Shown here: positions 1 to 12,379 of the stretch, one piece after another
Layout: each line of letters begins with the position of its first letter
How positions within the stretch are numbered: position 1 is the first letter of the stretch
Assembly: GCA_036417435.1 (NCBI GenBank)
Contig: CM070904.1
Span: 60,396,408 to 60,460,407, forward strand
Direction of reading: 5' to 3'
Length of the DNA: 64,000 nt
DNA from: Inia geoffrensis
Taxonomy: Eukaryota; Chordata; Mammalia; Artiodactyla; Iniidae
Translations under genes and position numbers: made by a program
Notes under the pieces: generated by a model
The model's input: the letters and a program-made list of their open reading frames with translations, nothing else
Databases searched by the model: none
What the model was told of the DNA's origin: nothing

Positions 1-459
1 CATCTGCCTCTTCTTTCAAACAATCTTGTTTGTTCTGTGAAACCACAAGTGTCTCTGTAGTTTCCATTTTTATTACTATGTACATCTATCAACATGACTA
101 ATTCTTTACATTTTACCTATTACTTGAACAATCTTATATTTCTTAAGCTCAGATGAGCTTTTATTTATAACAAATCAATTTCTAGGCTACTGAATTTCCC
201 TAAGCCACTTTGCTGTAATTTCCTAGTCCACCCAAAGTCTATGTGCCAAATGTATTTAGAACAATACCAGAAAGCTCATGGGGTGATGTCAATTTCTCCA
301 AATATGACCTAAATAATTTAGCTTTCTCACTTCCAACCAATGCCCTACTTTAACCTAGCTAATGAGTAATCTCTAGGTAGGTTTTTTCCTGTGTCTTTCC
401 TTATACCACCATTCTTGTTCTTAGCCTCATGGCGTGACCCAAACTATTCCCCCACCTGA

Positions 460-725
460 AATGCCCTCTGTTCCCCCCTATTTCATAAAGTGCTTCTTGG
501 TCCACCACGTGTCTCACATTTTCCATGAAACATTCTCCAACCCACACTCATCTCTCTTTTATTTCACTTACCATATGATAACTGTTCTCTAATCATTTTG
601 AGCATAATGTTTCTATTTTCATTTAGAGCAGAGTCCATGATATATACATATTTTGTTTTCCTCTTATACTGTCTAGCAGAGTGCTAGCACATCATAGGTG
701 CTCAATTAGTACCTATTTAATTTAC
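460..725 (+). repeat. L2 3'-end fragment
   Basis: The right half reads as an L2 tail: 'agagcagagtccatgat', then 'gctagcacatcataggtgctcaatt'-like sequence, the usual '...cacatagtaggtgctcaataaa' ending. Boundaries are approximate and divergence is high. Confidence 0.6.
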
Positions 726-779
726 CAAAAAAACATTTTAAAGTGGACCAAATAAATAAAAATAAATGATAGCATGAGA

Positions 780-1570
780 ATATACCATATTGCAACACAT
801 AATGAAATAATGGATCCTCGTTCATGATCATCAATTGCTACTAAAAACTTCATTTTGACAGCTGATAGGAAACGTTATAATGGATGGATCAGGCTGACAA
901 CTGTTGAAAATGCTGAATAATCTTAACATCACAGAGAAACAAGTAGCCATTTTGGCATCCTGGTATAAGTATACAACATTCTCCTGAACCATTCTTGCCA
1001 AAATATGAAAATGAATATGATCAAATCTCTAGACCTATCTATCAGTTTACAGAAAATTCAGTCAATGGAAAAACACATTAAAGAACACTATGGGAATACA
1101 ATCAGCAAAATTGAAATTTGAAAAACTTTCAAGGATTTAACAAATTACAAGGAAAAAAGAAGGAAGGGAAAATATGAGTTAAAAGAGATTTAAGAAACAT
1201 TACCAGCCAAATGCAATATGTGGATAATATTTGGTTTCTGATTTGAATAAACCAAATGTAAAAACATTTTGAAACAATTAGAGATATTTCAATATTGACT
1301 AGTTAGTTGATACTATTATGGGAACTGTTAAAGTTTTTAGGTACAATCATAGTATGGTTATATTTTTAAAGAGTCTTTAATTTTAGAGATATATACTGAA
1401 ATACATATGAAATGATATGATATTTGGGGATTTGCTAACTATTATCCAGTGGGCATGGGAGAGTACATAAGGGTATTTGACTGATAAGCTGATAATTGTT
1501 GAAGTTGAGTAATGATAGATTTTGTATGTTTTTACATTTTTCCATACTAAAATTTTTGTAAAAAAACAAA
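780..1570 (+). repeat. Possible ancient transposon 3' end (family unassigned)
   Basis: The stretch near 1420-1565 has the pattern of old L1M-like or MER tails: 'gggatttgctaact', 'ccagtgggcatggg', 'gataattgttgaag' and a closing 'ccatactaaaattttt'. I cannot name the family. No coding potential is visible. Confidence 0.35.
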
Positions 1571-2469
1571 ATAAACCATAAAATATAATGTGTGTCCAAA
1601 GAGATTTGTATAATAAAAGACTGTAGTCTCAAGGTTCTCAGACAATGAGACCAGAGATGCAGTGAACTAATGTAAAGAAAAATAGCATACATTCATCCCT
1701 TCCAAGTACTGAGACTATTTCTATAAATTTCAGTTGAAAGAAGTTTGTGTTTTGGAACTAGTCTTATCACCTTTTGATTTAAGACTAATTTATGGGAATT
1801 ATCATTGAATGACCTTTGCACATGTGATGTCATATGACTTATGAAGCCAAATATAAGCAAATACTTATAACTGGTCAAGATTTCTGTTTAAAAAGGTAAG
1901 TATAGGAAGAAAATAACCAGACCAATAAAATTCAGGTAACCCAGTTTATCCAATTTACCCAATTGCCCTCCTTGTCATTTGCAAGTCTAAATGATGTTTT
2001 TCCTATTCTCCAGAAAAGATAAGTTTATGGTAGTTTTTTAAATGGGGCACACACCATAAATCATGAAACAAATGCAAGTTTAGCAATCACGAAAGAACAT
2101 TACCACAGTGGCAGTCAGGAGTGCATTATAAGGAAAGCATTATTTAGATTATTAACTACAGGACATTTTCCCAATTCTTTAGTTAATACAGTCTTTGAAT
2201 GAAGCCTTAACCTAACAGAGAACAAATGAAGTTTAAAATATGTTCATCTGTTGCAAATAATAAATTAAGGATTTAAAATGAAAATGGTTAGTAGTATTAC
2301 ATGTATCCCTTGCTCCTAATGTAAAAGTTAAATGGTTCAAGGGAAATTAACATACATATTTTCAGTGTGAATAAAGTACTAGAAAAACACAAAATGAAGC
2401 CCATGAAAACTTCAAAGGCAATAGTGGAAATTAACATCAAGGCAACAATATTAACACAATTTTACATCA
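1570..2469. other. Unassigned AT-rich intronic sequence
   Basis: No gene, RNA gene or recognisable repeat is seen. Short open frames here lack codon structure. Confidence 0.5.
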
Positions 2470-2484
2470 AAATTGAAAGCTTTG

Positions 2485-2700
2485 GGCTTCCCTGGTGGCG
2501 CAGTGGTTGAGAGCCCGCCTGCTGATGCAGGGGACACGGGTTCGTGCCCCGGGCTGGGAAGATCCCACATGCCGCGGAGCGGCTGGGCCCGTGAGCCATG
2601 GCCCCTGAGCCTGCGCGTCCGGAGCCTGTGCTCTGCAACGGGAGAGGCCACAGCAGTGAGAGGCCCGCGTACCGCAAAACCAAAAAAAAAACAAAACAAA
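2485..2700 (+). repeat. CHR SINE, short form
   Basis: The SINE starts with gggcttccctggtggcgcag, has tRNA-like A and B boxes (B box 'gggttcgtgcc'), a CpG-rich core and an A-rich tail. A perfect 15-bp target-site duplication flanks it (aaattgaaagctttg at 2470-2484 and 2701-2715), so insertion by L1 machinery is clear. Confidence 0.95.
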
Positions 2701-2779
2701 AAATTGAAAGCTTTGAAAATAACTCTAAGTGGCGATGCAGTATAAAGGAAATGAGTATTGAACTGCTGGTCAGAATACC

Positions 2780-2935
2780 AGCTTTTTTGTCTTCTCTCTG
2801 CCACTAACGGACAACAATGTTACTTTGAGCAAATGGCTAACCTAGTTTTCTTGCATGTTAAAGGGGAGGACTGGATCAGGTGAGTTCTATACTTTCTTTA
2901 AGTCCTAATATTCTGATTCTATTTTATATTTTCCT
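2780..2935 (+). repeat. MIR fragment
   Basis: It has the MIR core order: 'ctctgccactaac', then a 'tttgagcaaatggctaacct'-like stretch (equivalent to 'cttgggcaagtcacttaacct'), then 'catgttaaagggg'. Old and diverged. Confidence 0.6.
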
Positions 2936-3164
2936 TATATAGAGAGACCACAATATGGCATGCTCTGCAATTGTCTTCTTCAAGCAAAATGAGCTGCAGT
3001 GAGGAACGTTAGTGTTTTACAAGCCTGTTAAATAATAACAGACAATTAAACACTAATTGTGAATTCTATCTGCCATTATTTACGGACCATTGTATCATGT
3101 GTGTTGTTTTATATGGGAAAAGTACCATTGACCAGCACCTGTAACTGATGATTATAAAATATTA

Positions 3165-3265
3165 AAAACTGCCATATATGAGGCTTATTGTGTGCCGGGC
3201 CTATGCTTTATAAAGGCATTAAGCACATGGTGTGAAGTAATCCTTGAAACAAGCAAGCTATCTTC
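3165..3265 (+). repeat. MIR 3' fragment
   Basis: 'ttattgtgtgccgggcctat' followed by 'aagcac...gtaatccttgaaac' matches the MIR 3' half ('tgtgccaggcactgt...taatcctcacaac'). Confidence 0.55.
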
Positions 3266-3269
3266 TTCA

Positions 3270-3575
3270 CGCTTCATCTGGCTAACTTCTCCCTATCCTA
3301 CTCAGCCCTAAGCTTAGTCATCATTTGCTCCAGGAAGCCTTCCCTAACTTACCATGTTCAGGTCAGCTGCCTCTTCCCTACTTCCCTATTTCCCTAGCAC
3401 CTTGTCCCTCTCCTGTATTACAGCACACATCAGCATGGAACCATGTGGATTTGCCTGTATCTCACACTTGGCTACAAACTTCTTAAGGGCAGGGACCAGA
3501 TTTGTTTTATTCGTGGGCTCTCTCCAGAGCCTTGCATGGCATCTGGCACATAGTAAGGGTTCAAGAAATACTTGT
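3270..3575 (+). repeat. L2 3'-end fragment
   Basis: 'aggaagccttccctaact', 'ttaagggcagggaccag' and 'ggcacatagtaagggttcaa' occur in the normal order of an L2 tail. Overlapping short open frames are by chance. Confidence 0.8.
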
Positions 3576-4221
3576 TGGTAAATGCATGGAAAAGTCTCTG
3601 AGACTATGCCTGTCAGTTAGATTGACAGTATTTCCCTTTCTCCCCACTGGATTGGTCTTTGGAAAGAAAGGTGCCCTCTTCAGACATGCTACCATTTTCT
3701 GATTCTTCCACCCTGTGATGATGGATCCTTGCTTTCCTGGTTATAGCTGTTTCCAGGATTCCCAAGCTCTACCTCTGATTGCCTCAGGGAAAATATCCAG
3801 AAAACCTTGTCAGGATTTTCAACAATGAATTCCTATTTCTAGCAATGTTAGAGAACATGTCCAAAAAAGTGTCAAGCAAATCCTTTTCTGTCTTCTCCTT
3901 AAATGTTTCTATAAGCTTCTAAATTCAGTTCAGCTGAGTAAACTTCAAATTTTCATTTTATTAAATCTTCAACAGTGTGACAGTTCCATTAAATTTTGCA
4001 CATGTCCCACCATTTTTCAATATTACTTAACTAAGCTTTTTTATCTAATGTGATCCATTTATGTTTAAACTCCACTCATGAAATACAGTACTGTGATTTC
4101 ACATACATTATTAAAGCTTTGTATACTCTTCTTAGCATTTTTGCTTAGCAGAAAGATTTGGCTTTTCCTCTTGGTTTCACAATTGTCCCTTGGTTTCTTG
4201 GGTGACTTCATAAGTGCATTA

Positions 4222-4432
4222 TTTTTTTAAAATTTATTTTGCGGTACGCGGGCCTCTCACTGCTGCGGCCTCTCCCGTCGCGGAGTACAGGCTCCGGACG
4301 CACAGGCTCAGCGGCCGTGGCCCACGGGCCCAGCCGCTGTGCGGCACGTGGGATCCTCCTGGACCGGGTCACAAACCCACGTCCCCCGCATCGGCAGGCG
4401 GGCTCCCAACCACTGCGCCACCAGGGAAGCCC
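4222..4432 (-). repeat. CHR SINE, short form
   Basis: The reverse complement of the SINE runs from a T-rich tail and 'gcggtacgcgggcctctcac' to 'ccaccagggaagcccc'. An imperfect duplication flanks it (cataagtg at 4209-4216 and 4433-4440). It retains many CpGs, which suggests a young copy. Confidence 0.93.
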
Positions 4433-4734
4433 CATAAGTGTATTTTTTATCACCTCTCTTTGATAACTACTTTCCATTTTCTGTGACTTTTTATCAGTCG
4501 TTTACAGAATCTCAATGATTATGCACTATTATCTTGACTGTTTCATGTCCTTTTCTTTTCAAATAAAATCTTGCAAAGTTTCATTTAATTGGGTCCCAGA
4601 GGGTCTTAACCTTAGTGTAAAACAAGACTTGCAGAGGAAGAAACAAACTAAATGTTAGTAAGTGGAAAACTATCAACATATATTTTTTCCTAAGGAACAA
4701 AAGTTACAATCCTATCAGTCTATTTTATTTACGA

Positions 4735-4930
4735 AGCTGACAAAGCCAGATTGTATAATGGAGACAGAAAATAGGGCTAACAGTCAGGAAATCACTTGCC
4801 TGCTGGCTATGAGATCTAGGGAAATCATTTTCCATTTCTGGGCCTCAAATCCTCTTTGAAAAATGAAAACTAAATTGGTTTTTCAAACAAAGGGTTACGA
4901 CACATTAGTGGATAATGAAATAAATTTTAT
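4735..4930 (+). repeat. MIR fragment
   Basis: 'gctatgagatctagggaaat' and 'ccatttctgggcctcaaat' followed by 'gaaaaatgaaaac' follow the MIR core order. Diverged. Confidence 0.55.
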
Positions 4931-5036
4931 GGATGGGAACTAGCATTTCTTTATGGAAGAAAATATCAGAGAGCATCTCATGTCATTACAGTAATGCTGT
5001 TTCAAGAAATTTTAATTTCCATTGTGTGTTTGTAGC

Positions 5037-5038
5037 TG

Positions 5039-5069
<31 letters not shown>

Positions 5070-5071
5070 TA
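5037..5071 (+). repeat. (TG)n microsatellite
   Basis: A run of about 13 TG units is followed by an interrupting G and more TG, then 'attcat'. It is probably length-polymorphic. Confidence 0.95.
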
Positions 5072-5264
5072 TTCATTTGTGATGTAAAATACATTTCTCA
5101 CTGTAGGTCACAGTGAAAGAAGCTTGAAAAACACAGCAGGATGTTCTCTATAATCGCTTCCAATGCTGAGATTCTATGGCTCTCTGATATAAAGACCAAA
5201 GCTACCGTGTTGCCATCATTAAGCCACAGTCCTTATTCCTTCTATAATACAATCAACCCAGAAG

Positions 5265-5430
5265 CATGATGAGAGAACCCAGGTTTTAAAGTCAGAAACC
5301 TTGAGTCCTACCCCTGTGACTTATTAATAGTATTCCCTGGGGTACATTGTTCAACCACCTGTAACTCCGGAATAATGTAAAATGGGATAACAATGACAAA
5401 TACCTTACAGGACCGCTATGCAAATATCAT
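5265..5430 (+). repeat. MIR fragment
   Basis: 'ccttgagtcctacccctgtg', 'aaccacctgtaactcc' and 'gtaaaatgggataacaat' fit the MIR core and 3' region. Confidence 0.6.
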
Positions 5431-5431
5431 C

Positions 5432-6222
5432 AATTTGCACAAGCCAGAAACTCAGGAATCATCCTGACACTGTCTGTCCCTGACACTCCACATATAATCC
5501 ATTACCAAGTCCTGTAGACTGTGCATCCGACTATCACTTGCATCCACATTCGATTCTATCTTCAGGGCTCCCATCCTAGAGCTACCCAGACATATCCTGC
5601 ATCCACTCTGGTTTCATTCCCTGCCCACCCCCCTATCTCACTTCCTACACTTTCAATGGTTTCCAGCACTCTTGGGGTGAAGTCTGAACTCCGAATTATG
5701 GACTACAAGACCTCTAGGGTTTGGCCCTGCCTATGTCTGCAGCCCCAACTCCTAACCTCATACCAATCACAGACTCACCCTCTTGCTCCAGGAGCCCTGG
5801 CCAGCCCCTAAACAAGCCACACTTCCTCCAGCTACATGGATGTTGAACATGCCATTTCCTTTGCTTGGAATGCTCCTCTCCTCCTCTTTGCCTCATCCAC
5901 ACATTTTCCTAACCAATACTTAGTCCCAGATTTCAGCTCCAGTGTCTGTCAGGGAAGCCTTACCCACCCACCCTATAGGAGATAAAGCCTTCTAGCTGCA
6001 TGTTCCCATAACATTGTTTACTTTTTCTTCAATGTACTTATCACAGTTTGAAATCAGACATTCAGTCCTGTGATGACCAGTGTCTGTTACCCCACTAGAC
6101 TGTGATCTCCATGAAGAAGGGACCATATCTGATTGGCTCACCATGGTATCTCCAGTGCCTTACACACCACCTGACACCTAATAGATGCTCAAAAAATATG
6201 TTTGAATGGGTGAATAAATGAG
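5432..6222 (+). repeat. L2 element, long 3' segment
   Basis: About 0.8 kb follow the L2 3' half in order: 'agccagaaactcaggaatca', 'ggtttccagcactcttg', 'tgcctatgtctgcagcccc', 'ttgcttggaatgctcctct', 'gtgatctccatgaagaaggg' and an ending of 'gatgctcaaaaaatatg'. The open frames here are chance products of a dead LINE. Confidence 0.85.
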
Positions 6223-6289
6223 ACAAGAAAGCATAAGTGCTACACAAATGTTTACTATATTCTTGATTGCTGCAATTGCTTTCTAGCTG

Positions 6290-6830
6290 ACTTTCCTGAC
6301 TTCAGTGTCATTTTGATTCAACCCATTCAGTAGATAATTGTCTATTGGATTTTCACATATTTTTGCTCCCTTACACATGATTCTAATAGCAGTGGCTTTG
6401 CATTTGCCACCATTTCAAGTGGCTCCTATGGCCATTTATTTATTTGGACATCACCTTATTCAAAGGAGGACTCAATCTTTTAAGGCATATGTGAACTCGA
6501 CCTCACGCATACGACTTTATTTCCTATCACTCCCCAGAGCAAATAGGCCAGAACTTCCTCTTTCTCCTGTCTCTTCCTCTCTTCCCTACTGTTACACACC
6601 CATGTTTATCTCTGTCACTGGCCTTTGCCCAAGAAGCCCTCACTCCTGCTCATCTGTCCTTCAAGGTCATTCAGGGCCCCTTCCTAATGACTTCTCCACC
6701 ATTTGTCAATCCAATCTCTGATGTGCATTCTTGATAGTGTCTACAAATAGATGACATCCAAGCACTCTTTAACTACCTTGCTTTATTATCATTCCACTTA
6801 TCACTATATAAAATTATATTATTACCCTAA
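6290..6830 (+). repeat. L2 fragment (left part, interrupted)
   Basis: L2-like sequence with 'ctcctgctcatctgtccttc', 'ggccccttcctaatgac' and 'atcattccacttatcact'. The rest resumes at 7016-7165 after a nested old L1M tail. Confidence 0.65.
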
Positions 6831-6834
6831 GATT

Positions 6835-7012
6835 TCTCAACAAAAGGAGAATTTTTTTCTTCCTCTTGTATCTATATGAGATGATGGACAGCTAAACCTA
6901 TTGTGGTCATCATTTCCAATAAATGTAAATCAAGCCATCGTGCTGTACACCTTAAACTTATACAGTGAGGTATGTCAATTATTTCTCAATAAAACTGGAA
7001 AATATTACATTA
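6835..7012 (+). repeat. Old L1M 3' end nested in L2
   Basis: 'ctgtacaccttaaacttata' followed by 'gtcaattatttctcaataaa' and a short A-rich end is typical of L1M 3' UTRs. It splits the surrounding L2. Confidence 0.65.
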
Positions 7013-7015
7013 TTG

Positions 7016-7165
7016 ATCAGTTGATTTATTTTCTTATCATTGTTTCTCACTATACTTAAACTCCATGACCGCAGAGACTTGGCCTTCTTTACTTTCTAAC
7101 CCCACTCCTGGAACAGTGCCTCACCCAAAGTAGGTGCTTAATGAATATTTCTTGGTTGAATGAAT
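7016..7165 (+). repeat. L2 3' end (right part)
   Basis: Contains 'aaactccatgaccgcagaga', 'tggaacagtgcctcaccc' and 'gtaggtgcttaatgaatatt', the L2 terminus. It continues the copy at 6290-6830. Confidence 0.75.
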
Positions 7166-7167
7166 AA

Positions 7168-8030
7168 GAATGGCTCTCATCAAAAAGATAAGAATTAATG
7201 AGTGTTGAAAACGACATGGAGAAAAGGGAACCCTTGTACACTGTTGGTGGGAATGTAAATTGGTGCAGCCATTATGGAAAACAGTATGGAGGTTCCCAAA
7301 AGATTAAAAATAGAACTTTCATACAATCCAGCAATTCCACTTCTGGGTATTTACCCAAAGGAAATGAAATCACTATCTTGAAAGATATCTATACCAACTT
7401 TATTGCAGCTTTATTTAAAATAGCTGAGATGTGGAAACAACCCAAGTGTCCACTGACAGATGAATGGATAAAGAAAATGTGGTACACAAATACAATGGAA
7501 TATTATTCAGCCATAAAAAGGAAACCCTGCCATTTCCAACAACAGGGATAGACCTTGAGAGCATTAGTGATAAGTGAAATAAGTCGACAGAGAAAGACAA
7601 ATACTGTATGATCTCACTTACATGTGGAATCTAAAACAAAAAACAAACCCAAAAATAAACTTTTAGATACAGAGAACAGATTGGTGGTTGCCAGAGACAG
7701 TGGCAGGGGGTGGGGAGTGTCAAAATGGGTGAAGGGGGTCAAAAGGCACAAAATTCCAGTTATAAGATAAGTCCTAGGGATATAATGTACAGCATAGTGA
7801 CTATAGTTAACAATAATGTATTGTATGTTTGAAAACTGCTGAGAGGGTTAATCTTAAGAGCTCTCATCACAAGAGAAAAAAATAGTAATTACATGGGGTG
7901 GTGAATGTTACCTAAACTTATTGTGATAATCATTTCGTGCAATATATACATATTTCAAATCACTATACTGTATGCCTAAAATTAACACAAAATTATGTCA
8001 ATTATATCTCAGATTTTAAAAAAGAAAGAA
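7168..8030 (+). repeat. Old L1M: ORF2 C-terminal remnant and 3' UTR
   Basis: Reading frame 7198-7551 encodes an L1 ORF2 C-terminal region ([15 protein letters not shown], later WYTNTMEYYSAIKRK). The 3' UTR follows with 'gtggttgccagagacagtgg' and 'atatctcagattttaaaaaa'. The element is 5'-truncated and inactive. Confidence 0.88.
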
Positions 8031-8049
8031 AAAAGGTTTTGTTAATTAG

Positions 8050-8200
8050 CCATTTCACATACATATCCCAGTTCCCAACTAGATTATATGCTTCTTATAT
8101 TCTGAGGTCAAAGTTTAGACAATTTTTGTAATCTACAAAATCAACTACAATGCTAAATTCATAGAAGGTACTCTGTAAAAGTCATTATTAAAGATATCTG
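8050..8200 (+). repeat. L2 3'-end-like fragment
   Basis: 'cccaactagattatatgctt' and 'agaaggtactctgtaaaagt' resemble an eroded L2 tail. Confidence 0.45.
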
Positions 8201-9970
8201 TGATCTAACAAACATCTTGGAAGAAAGTTGAGACAACTTTCTGCTGAGCCCTAAGTTTAATTTCAGTATCAGGGATTTTCCACAAAGCCACCAACCCCAG
8301 AAATGACTACACTTTTGATTCTGCAATTCGAGCTTTCTTATCTTGAGCTATGGTTAAAAATAAAATACAAATAAAATATTTAGCACATTTGCCTAACAAT
8401 GCATTTGCCTAATTAATGCAAGTGAAATAGATTACAGAAAGGATGACTTATCTAGAATCCTTTCCTATAATTAGGATGGTATGCTGTCTATAGGGAGAAA
8501 GAGGGAGATATGTATTATATAATGTAAATAAATATTAGTAAACTATTTTTAAATTCACAGGTTTATACTAGCATAACCATATACCTCAAAGCTCTGATAT
8601 TTTTCCCTTAGAGTTATTATTTTAATGAATAAAAATTTAAGAGAAATGCTCATAGATCAGTAACCACTGGAATAGACTTTTTTTTTATGAGAATAAGATA
8701 ATTTTGGAGCTATGAAATGGAGACCACTGCTGAGAACAAAAATTAAGGAAAGTGATTATAGAGTGTGATAAAAAATGATTACAGTTTATGGATTTCCTAA
8801 CTCACAGGACCCAAATAGGAAGCCATCAATGAGAATACTTTTCTTACTTATCAACACAGTTCTTTCTAGATATAGCACAGAATCAACAACAGATAATTTA
8901 AAGAACTTGGCAATACTTTTAATCTCTTCACACAAACTCATTACATCCTACTTATAAAGGGGGGCCAAGAAGAGAAGTGGAGATCACAAGAAGATTAACT
9001 GGGAAAAATCATAAAGTGACTTCCATTATCATCAGCAAAACCCCCCTTCACTTAGTATGTTATTCAGCAATAAATATTTCAAACTAGATATAGTGCATAT
9101 TGATTTATGTGTATTGCCTGAATGCCTTCCTGCAGAAAGAACAGTCAGAACATATCAGAAAAAATAAGCAATATCTTCTTAGGGGAAAAATAAAAGCAAT
9201 AGGAAAAAAGGGAGGAGGGGAAGATAAAAGGTAAGATGAAAAATTAAGGAACCATTATATGCATGCCAAGGGGGCTCACTCAGATGATCCCCAAAAATGC
9301 TAATGGAAGTTACAGACAACAATTCCCTGAACATGCACAAGATGATAAATCCTGTCACCTTGAACTTTTTCCAAATAGATACTAGGAAAGAGGCAGGATG
9401 CTATACTGATATTACAATATGTTCGTGGAGATGGGAAATCTTATTCTTTTCCATAAAGTCTTGGTAAACCTCTGAAATGAATGCTCTGAGCAGATAAAAA
9501 ACTAGAACAATCTGAATTATTTTGAATTCATTTGTTTTATGTTCAAGATTGAACCAGTTTTGCTTCTAAATGACAACTCCACTGCAGCTCATTTATAAGT
9601 TCTTCCAATTTCCCCAACCTTCTAATTACTTATTCTGTATATATTTCTTGAAGGAATAGATATGACCCCTTATAAAAAATTATATACTCTTCAGCCAAGG
9701 CGACAACTCTGTCCTAATCCATAAAAACATATTAAGCAGAAGATATAAAGCATGATGGTGTGAATCTAACTGCTACTTATGCCAGGAGATTTAGAAATTT
9801 GAATTTGGTCTTTTAAGTCTATGTTCTATTGCAAGTTTCCTGCATATAGATAATTACTCCCAGCTAGAAAAAAGATCCTATCTGTCATTACAGAGCTAAT
9901 GTAACTGACCAATAATTCTATATATCATTATGTGCAAAGGTCTTGGGGATTTTTTACATTTAAAACTGTT
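8200..9970. other. Unassigned AT-rich intronic sequence
   Basis: I see no gene, SINE or named repeat. Open frames are short and uncharacteristic. Confidence 0.5.
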
Positions 9971-9974
9971 TTGC

Positions 9975-10545
9975 CTCTGGTGTTCCCAGGCTTTCCTTTT
10001 TGGTTCTTTCCTTTTCACTCAGCGCATTGGGCCTCCAGTACCATGAATGTGGTCACAACGCCCAATTCCATGGCTCTAGATCCATATTTCCAACTGCCAA
10101 CTGGGTAATCCACAGCCCTCTAAAAGCAACACATTCAAAGACAGAATCACTATCCTTCCTTCAGAACCTGTATTCCCTATCCAGGTTGATGGCATCATAG
10201 ATCATCACCCCGTTGCCCAAGCCAAGAGCCACTCTAGACTCCTTTCTCTCTAGTACCCTTCCCATTCTGTCACTAAATCCTCCTTAATATGTCTAGACTC
10301 CTTTATGACACCTCCAGCCCCAAAGCTACTAAGTTCAGTTAAACTTTCATCATCCTTTCCTAGACTTTGAGAATTAGTCCTAACTGGACTCCCCACTTTC
10401 AGATTTATCCCATGTCAATCCATCCTCCACATCATGCCTGAAAAATCCTTTTATAGTGAAAAATCTGATATTACTCCACTGCCTCAAGCCTTTCAATGGC
10501 TCCCCATTGTCTCCAGCAGAGACATAAGTTCAAATATCTGTTGGG
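9975..10545 (+). repeat. L2 fragment (left part)
   Basis: 'caccccgttgcccaagcc', 'ctaactggactccccacttt' and 'gcctttcaatggctccccat' occur in L2 order. Resumes near 10855. Confidence 0.7.
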
Positions 10546-10855
10546 GCCAGGCAAATATCAAAAGCAAGGAAAGGGGGCTGGGTGTAAGACACCCAAGTGG
10601 TAGTAGGGACTGGACCCAGATGGACAGGCACATGCGCCACCTAAAGGCACCTAAGGAAGGCAGTTGCTTTTGACTCTCACCAGTTGTTGCCACATAGAAA
10701 TGCAGGGTCCAGGTAACCAGATATTCCAATTTCTCAAGAGAATCTGGAAGTCTGGATTTGTATGCACATTTTCCAATATTTTAATGTTGAAAATACCCAC
10801 ATTTAAAAAAACATATATATGAAGCCCCAATTTCATATTTAGGCTATCAGTTTTC
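10546..10855. repeat. Unidentified insert splitting an L2
   Basis: About 310 bases interrupt the L2 copy between '...gttcaaatatctg' and 'accagatagaattcaaactc'. The segment ends A-rich (taaaaaaacatatata) and carries no motif I can name. It is presumably an old transposon fragment. Confidence 0.4.
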
Positions 10856-11400
10856 AACTTCTCATCTACCAGATAGAATTCAAACTCTTAGCATGACATA
10901 TCATTTCCCCCATTATCTATCAAAGAATATTCTTTCTTTACCCTCCCTGTACCCAAACCATACTACTTGCACCTATAACAAACTACATGCAATTCTTCAA
11001 ACATGCCATGCTGTTTTAGTTCCCCATGCCTTTGAATAATCTTTCCTACTTCTGAAATACCCTGATCCCCGACCCAACTCTTGTTTTAGTAGGAAATTGT
11101 TATTCACTTTTCCAGTCTTAGCTCAAGCATCTCTTTCTCTGGAAAGCCTTCCTGGATCCAACCACGATAAGACAATTATCTTTGGTGTCACCACCACCTC
11201 TAGGACATAACCATATGACTCATCAGTCCTACTGGTATGTATCCAAGTGAATTAATAGAATTATTATAAAATTAATCTCACTAAATTGAAATCATTTAAA
11301 GTTGCCTCCTCTATCAGACAAGGGACCTCTTTTAGAGCAAAGACTTATTTCAGCTTTTTACATCTATTCTCAGCACACAGCTTATTTAGTAAATACATAA
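10856..11400 (+). repeat. L2 fragment (right part)
   Basis: 'tcaaacatgccatgctgttt', 'ctcaagcatctctttctctg', 'gaaagccttcctggatcc' and a tail near 'cagcacacagcttatttag' complete the L2 begun at 9975. Confidence 0.7.
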
Positions 11401-11594
11401 TAGTATTAGAACTAAATAGGAGATAAGAGACTTGTGCCATTTTCCCCAATTGATAACAGAGTATTAATAATAGGAAAACAAGATCTTCACTGACGTCTGA
11501 AAGAACTAAAGTTTGCTTTCATATAAGTAGAACAGCTTCAGCTTTAACTGAAAAATACTTTAACCTGCCTCTTCTCCTAGGCTGGTCAGTCCTT

Positions 11595-12170
11595 CACTCG
11601 TTATGCAGTGGCTTCAGGCCTGTTTACTGTCTCTTGACCCTGTAAGTTTTGCCTTTTCCAGTTTTATATAAAAGGGATTATACAGCAGTAGTCTTTGGGC
11701 TTGGCTTCTTTCACTTAGCATAACGCACCTGAGATTCACCCATGTTGTTGCACGTATAGAAGTTGATTCCTTTGTGTTGTTGGGCAACATTCTGTTGCGT
11801 GGATGCACCATAGATTGTTTATCCACCCACTAGTTTTAGGACATTTGGGTTGTTTCCAGTTTTTGGCGATTACAATTAAGCTGTTTATAAACATTTGCTG
11901 CAGATTTTTGTATAAACATAAGTTTTCATTTCATTCAGATACATACCCAGTAGGATTGCTGAGTCATATGGTTAAGCGTAAGTTTAACTTTATAATTGTC
12001 AAACTATTTTTCCAAAGTGGCTATACCATCCTGCAGTTCCATCAGTAACGTATGAGAGTTCCAGTTGCTTCACGTTCTCACTGGAACTTGATATTGTCAG
12101 ATTTCTGGATAGTCAGTTTTTGGGGGAGAGTAGGAATGGTTGAAGCCATTCTAACAGAAGTGTAGCTGTT
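11595..12170 (-). repeat. Old L1 fragment, ORF2 C-terminal region (antisense)
   Basis: The plus strand reads as the complement of an L1 3' ORF2: 'cacttagcataacgcacctg', 'cacccatgttgttgca', 'ttgggttgtttccagttttt' and 'attgctgagtcatatggtta'. It is truncated on both sides. Confidence 0.85.
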
Positions 12171-12379
12171 TGCCTGATCTCTTCTAAATCATTTTTTCTT
12201 CACTCTTCTTTATTAGTTGCTATTATCAGACATCTCTCTGTCCCACCTCATACCCTCTGGGCCAACCATTTGACTGTAGCTGTTGTTGTGGCAACCAGCT
12301 GCTCACAGGTGGGACCTGAAAGCAGCTCAACCTCACCTCACTTCCACCATGTATCTCACACTTTCTGCCCCATGGCTTC

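Noticed and set aside
2451..2807. Proline/arginine-rich open frames over CHR SINEs, here and at the other short-form copies
   Set aside because: The CpG-rich SINE core lacks stops in several frames on both strands; the repeated peptides are SINE translations.
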